This document shows positions 11,465 through 21,224 of a stretch of 64,000 nucleotides of DNA, in pieces. The stretch is from Chlorocebus sabaeus. Taxonomy: Eukaryota; Chordata; Mammalia; Primates; Cercopithecidae. Position numbers and translations under genes: made by a program. The stretch is taken from assembly GCF_047675955.1 (NCBI RefSeq), contig NC_132912.1, positions 75,540,382 to 75,604,381 of the forward strand, in the 5' to 3' direction. The notes beneath the pieces were generated by a model. The model was not told the DNA's origin. It made no database searches and was given only the letters and a program-made list of their open reading frames with translations. Numbering within the stretch: the stretch's first letter is position 1; each line of letters begins with the position of its first letter.

Positions 11465-11720
11465 ATTTGTTTCCACAACATTTATTGCCTATTGTGTACA
11501 AAGGTATGAAGGAAAACATGATCCTTGGCTTTAAAAAGCTAAGATACTCATCACAGATAACAGTATAAAAGGACAAGGTTTGGAAAATAGTAAATATATG
11601 AGCAATGAAATATGGGAACACAGAAGAAAATGTCAATGACGTTCAAAGAAGTAGAGAAAGCTTTATAGAAGATATGGCATTTAGCTTGACCTCAATGATT
11701 TGAAAAGAAGTTTCACAGAT
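11465..11720 (-). repeat. L2-like ancient repeat
   Basis: It follows the pattern 'caacatttattgcctattgtgtac', a 'atgatccttggctttaaaaag' block, 'gggaacacagaag' and 'gcatttagcttgacctcaatgatt'. This is the order seen in the mammal-wide repeat that starts with the reverse complement of the L2 3' end. Divergence is high. Confidence 0.5.
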
Positions 11721-11863
11721 TTTAGGGGAATAGGGAAAAGAATTCTATGTAATAAGTTTCCTTTTTGTTTGACTTTTGAGGAACAGTTAAACTGTTTCTC
11801 ATAGGTGAAATGTATTTTCATAAGAGTAATCGAGTAAACTATGATAGAGATTAGGTAATAGAT

Positions 11864-11911
<48 letters not shown>
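11864..11911. repeat. (GATA)n microsatellite
   Basis: Around eleven uninterrupted GATA units, followed by an imperfect end (atagacagat). Confidence 0.97.
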
Positions 11912-12055
11912 TAGACAGATGTCCTTGAGGGCTTCAGGTTTGTATTTTACCAACAATTTTGTGTATTAATCACAGCTGCAACCATAACCATAAAACATTT
12001 CTTCATGATACCAACTTACACTTCACAACTTTTATTATATTATGTTTTGGGGACC

Positions 12056-12434
12056 TGATATGTTTTGGCTCCGTGTCTCCACTCAAATGCCATTTTGTAG
12101 CGCCTATAATCCCCATGTGTTGTGGGAGGGACCCAGTGGGAGATGATTGAATCATAGGGGTGAGTCTTTCTCATGCTGTTCTCGTGATACTGAATGGTTC
12201 TCATGAGATCTGATGGTTTTTAAAGCGGGAGTTTCTCTGCACAAGTTCTTTTTTTTTTTTTTTTTTTCACCTGCTGCCATCAGTGTAAGATGTGACTTGC
12301 TCCTCTTTGCCTTCTGCCATGATTGTGAGGCCTCTCCAGCCAAGTGGAACTGTAAGTCCAATAAACCTCTTTCTTTTGTAAATTGCCCAGTCTCAAGTAT
12401 GTCTTTATCAGCAGCGTGGAAACAGATCAATACA
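12056..12434 (+). mobile_element. Solo THE1 LTR (ERVL-MaLR), full length
   Basis: It starts 'tgatatgttttggctccgtg' and ends 'cagatcaatacag', close to the THE1 LTR termini. In between lie 'gatctgatggttttt', 'gccatgattgtgaggcctc' and 'aattgcccagtctc'. At 379 bp it has the usual THE1 LTR length. The flanks GGACC (12051-12055) and GGGCC (12435-12439) fit a 5 bp target duplication with one change. An internal T run (12248-12267) replaces the usual 'gctctctc' segment. Confidence 0.92.
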
Positions 12435-12439
12435 GGGCC

Positions 12440-13453
12440 AGTATTTACTTCTATTTATTCACTTTTGTGAAGCATCTCATAATCTTACACGTTTTATAAC
12501 TAAGAAGGTAATAGGTTAGAAAAAAATATTTAAAATAAGATTAAATAAAATATCAAACAATTAATTTGATAGTTTTTTGTACATTAGATAACTTTTGACT
12601 AGAGCATAAATACAGATAAATTGAGTTCACATTATTAAGGGCATTAAAAAAGAGGTTTGATCTCAAATTATCCTTTTTTGTGGATAGAAAACACACTGGT
12701 ATCCTTTTAGCCTTGAGGGTTACATGTGTATCTTAATAATCATAGGAGATTAATTTTCTATATTACACTCAAGCGTTATCATTTCAAATTCTATTTTATG
12801 TCATGTATTCAAATAAAATGTGATCAACTAGAAGCCTTGAAATTAAGAATTTTAAATATCCCTGTCTGCTTCCTAAATAACAAACTAACTATAAAAGCAA
12901 GTCTGTATGTTAATTTGCAAATGAACAAGGACTTTGGAGTTATATCCACATTGGTCCCAGGCTGCTGTTGTATTAATTATTAGATAGATTAACTACACAC
13001 TGAGCCGACACTTTTCATTAAACAGCTGCTAAAACATGAGGGATGAGCAGTGCCTGTGCTTTAGCTTCAGATGTGTGCACCCTGAGGCTATTTAATATGC
13101 CTTAATAAGCTACTGTATTCCAGGCAGACAAATTTAACTTAGTTGGAGAGTATTCAGAAAAATCACAGGTCAGAACTTGTCAATGTCTTTCCCGAACTCT
13201 CAAATGAAAAAAATGCCAAATATTCATATTTCTTTAACTTTCTAAATTTACATTAAAATATTTTAATTAAATTTAAGCTACACAAATAAAAAATAAATAC
13301 ATCATGATATCAAAAAACAATAACTGGCAGTTATGTAACCAGGAGAAAATATAGACATTACTATATTTATATATTTACAAATATATAATAGCCAACCATG
13401 GACTATATTGTTAATATTTGTTTCTTTAATACTTTTTGTTAGCAATATATACA
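12440..13453. other. Unassigned AT-rich sequence
   Basis: No gene or repeat family was recognised. Local runs of A/T (13250-13390) are low-complexity. Confidence 0.45.
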
Positions 13454-13455
13454 TA

Positions 13456-14160
13456 ATAGTCCCTGCCTTTTGCCTAGGGGATACATTCCAAGACCCCCAG
13501 TGGATATCAGCCTGAAAAGATAAAGGTTCTGACTGATTTGGTTCACAGATAGTACTGAAACATATTTTCACATGCTGCTATAACAAAATGCCACAGATGG
13601 GGTAATTTATAAAGAATAAAAGTTTATTTGGCTCATGGTTCTGGAGGTGGTGAAGTCCAAGAGCATGGCTCTGCTATCTGGAAAGTGTCATCCCATAGTG
13701 GAAGGTCAGAAGGCAGGAGTGACCCTGAGAGACTGAGAGAGCAAATTAGGCCCAGTTCACTTTTACAGCAACCCACTCCCAGATAACTAACCCATTCCTA
13801 AGAAAATGATATTAAACCATTGGTCTCATGACCTAATCACCTCTTAAATTTCTGCCTCCAAGTACTGTTGCAATTGGAGTTTGTTTCCAACACATAAACT
13901 TTGGGGACCTATTCAAACTATAGCACCTATATATACTATGTTTTTCCCTATATGTAATTCAATATGACAAAGTTTAATTAATAAGTTAGGCACAGTAAGA
14001 GATTAGCAACAACTAATAATAAAATAGAATAATTAATAACAATATACTTCAATAAATATGTTAAAATTGTCTCTCTTTGTCTTTCAAAATATCTTTATAT
14101 ACTGTACTGTAGGAAACTGAAATAGCAGAAAATGAAACCTTGAATAAGGGGGAACTATTG
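13456..14160. mobile_element. Tigger-like DNA transposon, split by a MaLR LTR
   Basis: The left end (13456 on, 'atagtccctgccttttgcc' and 'ccaagacccccagtgg') and the reverse complement of the right end ('caatagttcccccttattc', ending 14160) are similar terminal inverted repeats. A TA at 14161-14162 and one near 13454 fit the TA target of Tc1/mariner elements. Interior sequence such as 'ttaggcacagtaagagatta' belongs to a common human nonautonomous element. The LTR listed separately interrupts it. The exact Tigger subfamily is not determined. Confidence 0.65.
13560..13925 (-). mobile_element. MaLR LTR (MST/MLT1-like) inside the transposon
   Basis: On + it reads 'catgctgctataacaaaatg', 'gggtaatttataaagaataaaag', 'tttatttggctcatggttctgg' and ends '...gacctattcaaactatagca', the reverse of the MaLR LTR opening 'tgctatagtttgaat'. 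The left border is blurred and I cannot define a target duplication. Confidence 0.82.
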
Positions 14161-14166
14161 TATTGA

Positions 14167-14689
14167 ATAAATACCAGTATCTTGACTATTTTGTCTCTAG
14201 GAATATCTATGAAGTAAAAAAATCTTTCATCACTTACTTACATTAAAATTTCTATATGCTCCATGTATTACAGGTTAAAACCCTCATAGAGATTAAGTTG
14301 AAGACCAAGAACTCATACCAATACTTATAAGACCCTCATCCCCAAAACTTTGAACCTCAAATCATTTTTAGCACTTTTTTTTACCTTGATATGGTTCTCT
14401 ATTAAAAGCTCTCTAATTTTAAGTACCTTTGATATACTCATAAGTCGTAAATCTGTATATTTAGTCTTAAGGGATAATTTTCCAAAAAGTTAGAATTATG
14501 ACTGTCAGAAAGATGTAAAATTAACATGTATTATAAAGTTTATTTAATTCATTATTAATGAGGGCACCAAGAGTATATTACAACCAAACCAAAGGATGAT
14601 TCACAGAACATATGTATTTGTGCATTTAGGAATATTAAAATGAATATGCAAATTGAGGAAAAACTGTTTTCTTCCACAATAAGAAGGGT
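14167..14689. other. Unassigned sequence
   Basis: No repeat family or gene was recognised. Confidence 0.4.
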
Positions 14690-15200
14690 CAATTGAATCT
14701 CCACTGTGGTAAACAGAACCTCCACATGTCATAGACAGATTAATGTCTCTGAAAAGATGTTCATTTTCTAATTTTCAGAGCCTGTGAACATGTTACCTTA
14801 CATGGCAAAGGTATTTGGTAGATGTGTTTATTTGGTTACACTGAGATGGAGATTACCCTGGATTATGTGAGTGAGTCCAATGTAATCACAAGGGTCCTTA
14901 TAAGAGGGAGGCAGGAGTGTAAGTTGAGAGAGGAGATGTGGTGATGGAAGTAAAAGTGGTGTAATTTTCTTTGAAGATAGAGGGAAGGGCCATGAGTCAG
15001 GCAAGGGAGTTGGCCTCTAGAAGCTAGAAAGGGCAAAGAAGTGGGTTCTCCCACAGAGCCTCTACAAAGAAATTTGCCCTGCTAGCACTTTAAGTTGAGA
15101 TCATCTGACCACCAGAACCATGAGATATTAAATTTGTTTTGTTGTAAGTTTCCCAAATTGTGGTGATTTATTATAGCAGCAATGAGACACTATTACATAT
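14690..15200 (+). mobile_element. MLT1-like or L1ME-3'-end-like interspersed repeat
   Basis: The motif order is 'gagcctgtgaacatgttacc', 'ttacatggcaaaggtatttgg', 'gagattaccctggattatg', 'caatgtaatcacaagggtcc', 'ttataagagggaggcagg', 'cctctagaagctagaaag', and an end 'ggtgatttattatagcagc'. I recognise this as a high-copy mammalian repeat. I am not sure whether libraries file it as a MaLR LTR or as an L1ME 3' end. Confidence 0.65.
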
Positions 15201-15276
15201 TCCTATAGACAAAAATTATATTCCATTGCTATCAGTTACCTACAATTAGCAGACCTGTAAAATAGCTCAAAAGCAA

Positions 15277-15637
15277 TGTTATGGACTGAAGGTTTATGTT
15301 CTTCTGAAATTTATATGTTGATGTGCTAACCCTCAGTGTGGCTGTATTTTCAGATGGGTCTGTTAAGAAAATAATTCATTTTAAATGAAGTCAGATGTGT
15401 GGAGTCCTGATCCAATTGGATTAGTGTTCTTAGGTTCTCTTTCTCACTCTCCATGTGCTCACAGTAAGGAAAGGCTATGTGAGGACATAGAAGTCAGCCA
15501 TCTGCAAGTCAAGAGAGGATCCTGCACCAGAACCAAGTCAACTGGAACCTTTATCTTGGATTTGTATCTGTGTAAGATAATTTCTGTTGTTTAAGCCACC
15601 CAGTCTGTAGTTATTTTTGTCACAGTCTATCAAAATT
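15277..15637 (+). mobile_element. MLT1-type LTR (ERVL-MaLR)
   Basis: It opens 'tgttatggactgaaggttta', passes 'aagtcagccatctgcaagtc' and 'caccagaaccaagtc', and ends with 'tttctgttgtttaagccacc' and 'cagtctgtagttatttttgtc', the MLT1 order. It is diverged and solo. Confidence 0.85.
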
Positions 15638-17374
15638 ACAAGTAATTTATTTTATAATTTTTATTTGTGATTCTAGAATCAAGCAAAATCTCATTCTACA
15701 AAATAGAATGAGTGTTCCCAGGAGCTCAGCAGTGACTGGATTCATAGGTAGAAATGGCGTGAAAAAGGCAAAAAGTGGATTGGTAATTGCAAGCGTACTT
15801 TCGTTATAGAGGTTAAACAAAGGTGACTTTCTGATTCCTGCTGATTCGGGTTAACTAGAATATCCTTTTGTTTGGAAAACTGGCCCTTTTTAAAGTTCTA
15901 TTTGATTATGTGTCACTTAGCACAAGTAACTCCATTCTGGTTTGTTCTGATCTGAGGGGGCTAGTACAGAAGGTAAGTCCAAAACAAAGGCCCCTCATAA
16001 ACTTTAACAAGCAGACGAAGGCACTATGAAGGATGTAGATCTGTAAAATCATAATCAGATAATCAACATGTGTCATCTAAATAATGCATAGTGTTTCCTT
16101 AAAGCACATTTTTTGCTCCACACTGTTTTGAGGTCTTCCTTTGAACTTCAGTGTTGTTTAATTAAAATATTGCTGAATAGAACCAGATAGAACTTCCATA
16201 GGAGCCTCAATTATATCATATCCAAACCTAAACGTACTTGCTTCTCCCCCATATCTGCTTCCTTCTTAGTTTTTCCTACCAAAATTCACGGCATCATTAT
16301 TGTCCCATACAGCTTGACTCTTCCTTTTTCCTTTCTTGCTCATTCATTCAACCAGCCAATTTTATCAGCTAAATGTGTCTTAAATCTGCCTCAACTCCCA
16401 TAGTAACCACTTCATTATCACTTCTAAAACCATTAAGAAGGTATATCTTTTTAAAAATAGAAGTATTAAATACTGGATACTTACAAATAAAATGTATAAG
16501 GTATAATTTGAGCTCACATTTTACTTAATCTTCTAACTTACTTTGGATGAATTAATGAACAATATGGTAACTGCAGTTATTAGCCACTTATTGTATACTA
16601 AAAATTGCCAAGAGAGTAAATTTTAAATGTTCTTTCCACAAATAAATATGTGAAGTAATGTATATATTAATTAACTTGATTTAGCCATTCTACAATGTAT
16701 ATGTATTTTAAAATGTCATGTTATATACCATTAACATATATGATTTTTATTTATTTGCCTATTAAAAATTAAGGAAAAAAACAACAAAGAAATACCTATG
16801 TGTTGAAAAGAAAAAGGAAAAACAGCATAGGCATGCTTTCCAGGTAGATATCTGGATGCTGACAATTTCCCACCTTACACCATTTTTCTGTAAATTCATG
16901 AATGAAATAGATTCACCTGCATATATGCATGTTAGTGATTATGTTCACCATTGTCAGCATCACATTTAATCATATTAATAATTTGTTTTGTGCTGATAAT
17001 TGGTTGTATCATCAGCCACACTCTTGCAGGTCTATTCTTACACTCTTATAGTAGAGTCGTTGGAAAAAGTTAGAAGGGTATTTTATGCCTATGCTTTGCT
17101 TTTCTTTATTTTTTCTTTGTGCAAATCCGGTTGATAATTGCAGCAACATTTTAATCTAAGGACTTATTATTATCTCATTAGTAACAATCTCTAAATAATT
17201 TAATAAACAAGTATTAAATTCCTTAGAAGGTCGCCAGCTTTATTTATAGTCCAACATTATAATATACATAGATAATCGTAGCTAGTTCTAAATTAATGTT
17301 TCCATATGCAAAACAGTTATGTTAGTATTTTCAATGTTATATCTACCTAGGCAGCTATCTTGTACAAAGCTGCA
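15638..17374. other. Unassigned sequence
   Basis: 1.7 kb without a repeat I can name and without coding potential. The segment at 15890-16030 has LTR-like composition but no diagnostic end. Confidence 0.45.
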
Positions 17375-17640
17375 GTTATGTAGCATAAATACATCTAGAG
17401 ATCTAACGTATAGCATGAAGACTATAGCTAAGAATGTTGTACACTGGAAATTTGCTAAGGGGGTAGATTTTAGCTGCTGTTAATACCAAAAAAGGGTAAC
17501 TTGAGGTGACAGATATGTTAATTTGCTTGACTGAATTAAGGATATCGCTATACATGTGGATATTACTATACATGTGGAATAGACATAAAACATCATGCTA
17601 TACATCTTAAATATATACAATAAAAATATAAAAGTTAAAA
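17375..17640 (+). mobile_element. L1M 3' UTR end
   Basis: 'gatctaacgtatagcatgaag', 'gaaatttgctaagggggtag', 'aacttgaggtgacagatatg', 'acatcatgctatacatctt' and 'aaatatatacaat' are in the order of an L1M 3' UTR, with a short A-rich end. It is 5'-truncated. Confidence 0.8.
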
Positions 17641-18183
17641 TACTTGGTTCCAGATTTCAAATAAATGTATTGAATTTACTTCTTATATTTAGATGAAACT
17701 ATTGTAAGTTATCACTTAATAGTGTATACAGTGGTCTGATATAAGTTCAGAGAATTACATCAATGGATATCAGAGTTCCATTTTGTATCCTCTAAACACT
17801 ACGGATTAGTTTGTGGTTTAAATCCTGTGACTTGAATTTGTGTTCTACACATAAAAGCTATTTGATAACATGATTTTGTTCTACATATAATGTCTTGCTT
17901 TTTACAATGAAATGCACTGGAGAGTAGTCTCTGATAGTAAACTCTTTACAGGGAGGCTATTATTATTAATTCTTTATAAAATAAACATGCATGCATGTGC
18001 AGCACAAAATAAAACAGTGTCTGAGCATTTTAATAGAATTAGCCTATACGAAAACCTTTGAAATACAAAAGCTGATTAGTGATAGAATTTGCAGATCAAA
18101 TATAATACATTTACATTAAATACTAACAGGTAGTTCCAGTTCATTAGTCCAGGAGTTGGGTCTTTTTAAAAGAATATAAAATT
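17641..18183. other. Unassigned sequence
   Basis: No family was recognised between the L1 end and the 7SL pseudogene. Confidence 0.4.
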
Positions 18184-18400
18184 GTCAGATACCTTGTCCT
18201 GTGCCTGTAATTCCAGCTCTCCAGAAAGCAGGGATAGCTGATCAAGGGTGCACAAAGGTTTGGTGCTACTCTGCTATGTAGAACCAGTATCTGCACCGGA
18301 TCTGGCACCAATATGAGGCTCCTAGGAGATCCCAGGGGTACCAGGCTGTATAAGAAGTTGGGGGGACTTAGCCCAGTCTAGACCTGTAACATGTCAAAAA
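18184..18400 (+). pseudogene. 7SL (SRP RNA) pseudogene, 3'-truncated, highly diverged
   Basis: 7SL is the RNA scaffold of the signal recognition particle. This copy starts in the 5' Alu-domain part ('gtgcctgtaattccagctct') and runs through the S domain, which Alu elements lack. S-domain blocks seen are 'tctgctatgtagaacc' (cf. gcgctatgccgatc), 'atctggcaccaatatgaggc' (cf. gttcggcatcaatatggtga), 'ggggtaccaggctgta' (cf. ggggaccaccaggttgc), 'cccagtctagacctg' (cf. cccaggtcggaaac) and 'aacatgtcaaaa' (cf. gcaggtcaaaa). It stops there, so the second half of the S domain and the 3' Alu-domain part are absent. About a third of positions differ from functional 7SL and there is no 3' terminator, so it is a dead, old copy. 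An Alu origin is excluded by the S-domain match. Confidence 0.85.
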
Positions 18401-19398
18401 AACATATACAGGCAAAATTGATTCAAGAAAAAAAAAATACCAATAATTTGTTATACTGGATTAATCTGTATTTTGCTAGAATTCATATATAGCAAAATTT
18501 TGAAGAAGTGTAAGAATAGAACTAATAAGACTTTCACAGAAAAAAATGCATCTAATATGAGCAATTTTTGCCTAAATATTGCAAAAAGTAAATAAACATT
18601 TGAAGAGAAATCCATAAAATTGAAATTAGAAAAACAATAGTGAAAATCAATAACCCAAATCTAGTTCTTTGGAAAAATCAATAAACTTGATACACCTCTA
18701 TCCAAGAGCTAACCAAAAGGAAAAAGAAAAAAAGGAAAAAAACACACAAATTACTAATATCAGAAATGAAAGAGTATCATTGTTACTGATTGTATCATTA
18801 CTAAAAAGACAACAGATAAAAGACTATCAATAATTTTATACCCCCAAATTTGCTATCTTAAATAGAATAATTACATAAAAAACAATTATTACAGTAATGG
18901 AACAATTACTGAAACTACCAAAATTCACACAAGAAGCAATAGATATTCTGAGGAGGCCCATATCTATTATATCTATTTTTAAAATTAGTTAATAATTAAT
19001 AGTATTCAAATTAGAAATCATTAGACCCAGTAAGAAAAATAAAATTTTTCTACAATTTCTCCCAGAAAATAGAAGCACAGAAAGTATTTTACAACTCGTT
19101 CCATGAGGCTAGCATTGCCCTATTTTCAAACCCAGATAAATACAGTACATAAAAGAAAATGACAGACCGATATGTCTCATAAAAACAGATATGAATATCC
19201 TCAACAAAATATTAGAAAACCGAGTACAACAATGGATAAAAAGAAATATGTACAATGGCCATTTGGGATTTACTACAGGTATGTAAAGCTTGCATAGCAC
19301 TTGGAAATCAGTCAACATAATCCACTGTATCACCAGGTTAAGGAAGAAGAAAAATTGAGTATACAGAAAAGCGTTCAAGTAAATTCAATACCTAATAA

Positions 19399-19404
<6 letters not shown>

Positions 19405-19438
<34 letters not shown>

Positions 19439-19449
19439 AAAAAAAAAAA
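19405..19449. repeat. Long A tract (A33 C A11) inside L1 ORF2
   Basis: Flanking L1 sequence ('cctaataatgattt' before, 'cctcttagcaaagtagg' after) is contiguous in the L1 consensus, where only a short A run separates them. This is an expansion of an internal A run and not an insertion tail. Confidence 0.85.
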
Positions 19450-20540
19450 CCTCTTAGCAAAGTAGGAGTACTGGAAACTTTGCTTACCTTGATAAAGAAC
19501 ACCTACAAAACAAACAAACAAACAAACAAAAAACCTGTAACTACTATCATACTTAACGGTGAGGAACTGGATTCTTTCTGTCTGAGATAAGAAACAAGTC
19601 ATGATGCTTCTCTTCATCATCCATATTTAACATTGTAATAAACAATCCCTAACTATTACAATGAAGCAAGAAGAAAGGAAGAAAAAAAGTGTTCAGATTG
19701 AGGAGGAAATAAAACTATTTTTGTTTGCAGATTACATTAGTGCCTATGTAGGAAATCCCAAAGAATAAACAAAAGGTCTCAGGTTACAAGGTTAATATGC
19801 AAAAATGAAATGCTTTCCTATATAGCAGCAATGAACAATTTGGCATTTGCAATGACTAATACAATCCATTTATAATTACACCAAAAAGTGAAATGCTAAG
19901 ATATAATTTTAACAGAGTACATGGAAGGTCTATATGGAAAACTGCAATGCTCTAATGAAAGAAATAAAAGAAAATCTCAATAAACAAAGATAAATATAGA
20001 AAGGCACAATTTTGTTAAGATGTCACTTCTCAAATTGGTCTGTATATTCAATTCAACTCTAATTTAAATTCCAGCAAGCTTTTTTTGTGGATATCAATGA
20101 ACTGATCCTAAAGTTTATATACCAAGGCCAAAGGCAAAGAGTAGTCAATACAATACTAAAGGAATAAAGGAAAATTTGAGCACTTACCAGAATTCAGACT
20201 TACTAGAAACCTACACTAATCAGCACAACATATTAGCAAAAGATTAGATACGTAGATCAATGGAACACAATAGGAAGCCCTGAAACAGAGCCACACCAAC
20301 ACAGTCAGCTGACATTTGTCAAAGGGGCAAAAGCATGCCATCAGAGAAGGGATTCTTTTCAACAAATATTGCTACAACAATTGAAAAATCATATGCAAAA
20401 TAAATCTAGAAACAAACTTTACATAATACCATAAAAAGAAGAAAGACAAAAAGAACTTCAAAATGGTTTACAGCCTTAAATCTAAAATGCAAAACTATAA
20501 AACTTTTAAAGCAAAACTTAGAATAAAATCTAGTTGACTA

Positions 20541-20944
20541 TGTTCCATGGTGTGAATACGTCCACCAATATTCATGTGTTGGAAGCTTAATTCTTAATGT
20601 AGCAGTGTTGGGAGGGGTAGCCTAATAATACATCATTAGGTCATGAGGGTGGCTCTCCCCTCACAAAATGGATTAATGTCATTACTGAGGGAGTGAGTTG
20701 CTTATCTTGAGAGTGGGCTTGTTAATAAAGCAAGTTCTGACCACTCTTGCTCACTTGCTGTCTTGCACTCCCTTGCCATGCGATGCCTTCCACAATGTTA
20801 TTGCTTAGCAAGAAGGTCCTTACCAGATGCAGCTCCTGGATTTTCGACATCCTAAAATCCAGAACTGTGAATTAAATATTTTTTTTCCTTACACATTATC
20901 CATTCTTTGGTAGTTTGTTACAATTACACAAAATGGACAAACAC
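20541..20944 (+). mobile_element. MST-type LTR (ERVL-MaLR) within L1
   Basis: It opens 'tgttccatggtgtgaatacg' and runs through 'cattcatgtgttggaagctt'-like DNA, 'aggtcatgagggtggc', 'aaaatggattaatgtc' and 'ccagaactgtgaattaaat' to 'cacaaaatggacaaacaca'. It is a solo LTR. The L1 resumes afterwards with some loss, so the target duplication is unclear. Confidence 0.82.
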
Positions 20945-21162
20945 ATCGTGGGTTGGAATTGAGGTTGTAAAAATAACATCAAAAACATACTGGAAGAAAA
21001 TAATGTTTGTTTTATGAAAATTAAATTTTTCTACTCTGTGAGAGATTGTTAAGAGAATGAAAAAGCAATTCTTAATATTCTTATTGTTATACCCCAATAT
21101 AAGAAAAAACAATAAAAAAGCAAAATATCTGAAAAGTCACCTCATCTAAGAAGATATACAGA

Positions 21163-21165
21163 TAT

Positions 21166-21200
<35 letters not shown>

Positions 21201-21222
21201 TCTATCTATCTATCTATCTATC
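21163..21222. repeat. (ATTT)n(ATCT)n compound microsatellite
   Basis: About nine ATTT units followed by about six ATCT units. It sits exactly at the 3' end of the minus-strand L1 that follows, so it most likely grew from that element's poly(A) tail. Confidence 0.9.
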
Positions 21223-21224
21223 TT

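Larger units (their letters stand above)
18590..21160 (+). mobile_element. Old L1M, ORF2 region, interrupted
   Basis: Sense L1 ORF2 sequence starts near 'aacccaaatctagttctttgg' (18652), passes 'cacacaaattactaatatcag' and 'aatggccatttgggatttac', and shows the FADD-region DNA near 19715-19740. It runs to 20540, is broken by an MST LTR, and resumes 20945-21160 ('tctaagaagatatacagat'). All frames are broken. Two simple-repeat expansions lie inside it: A33-C-A11 at 19405-19449 and (CAAA)n at 19508-19530. Confidence 0.85.

Noticed and set aside
18184..18400. Reading the 7SL-like segment as a plain Alu
   Set aside because: The central part matches 7SL S-domain blocks that Alu elements do not contain.
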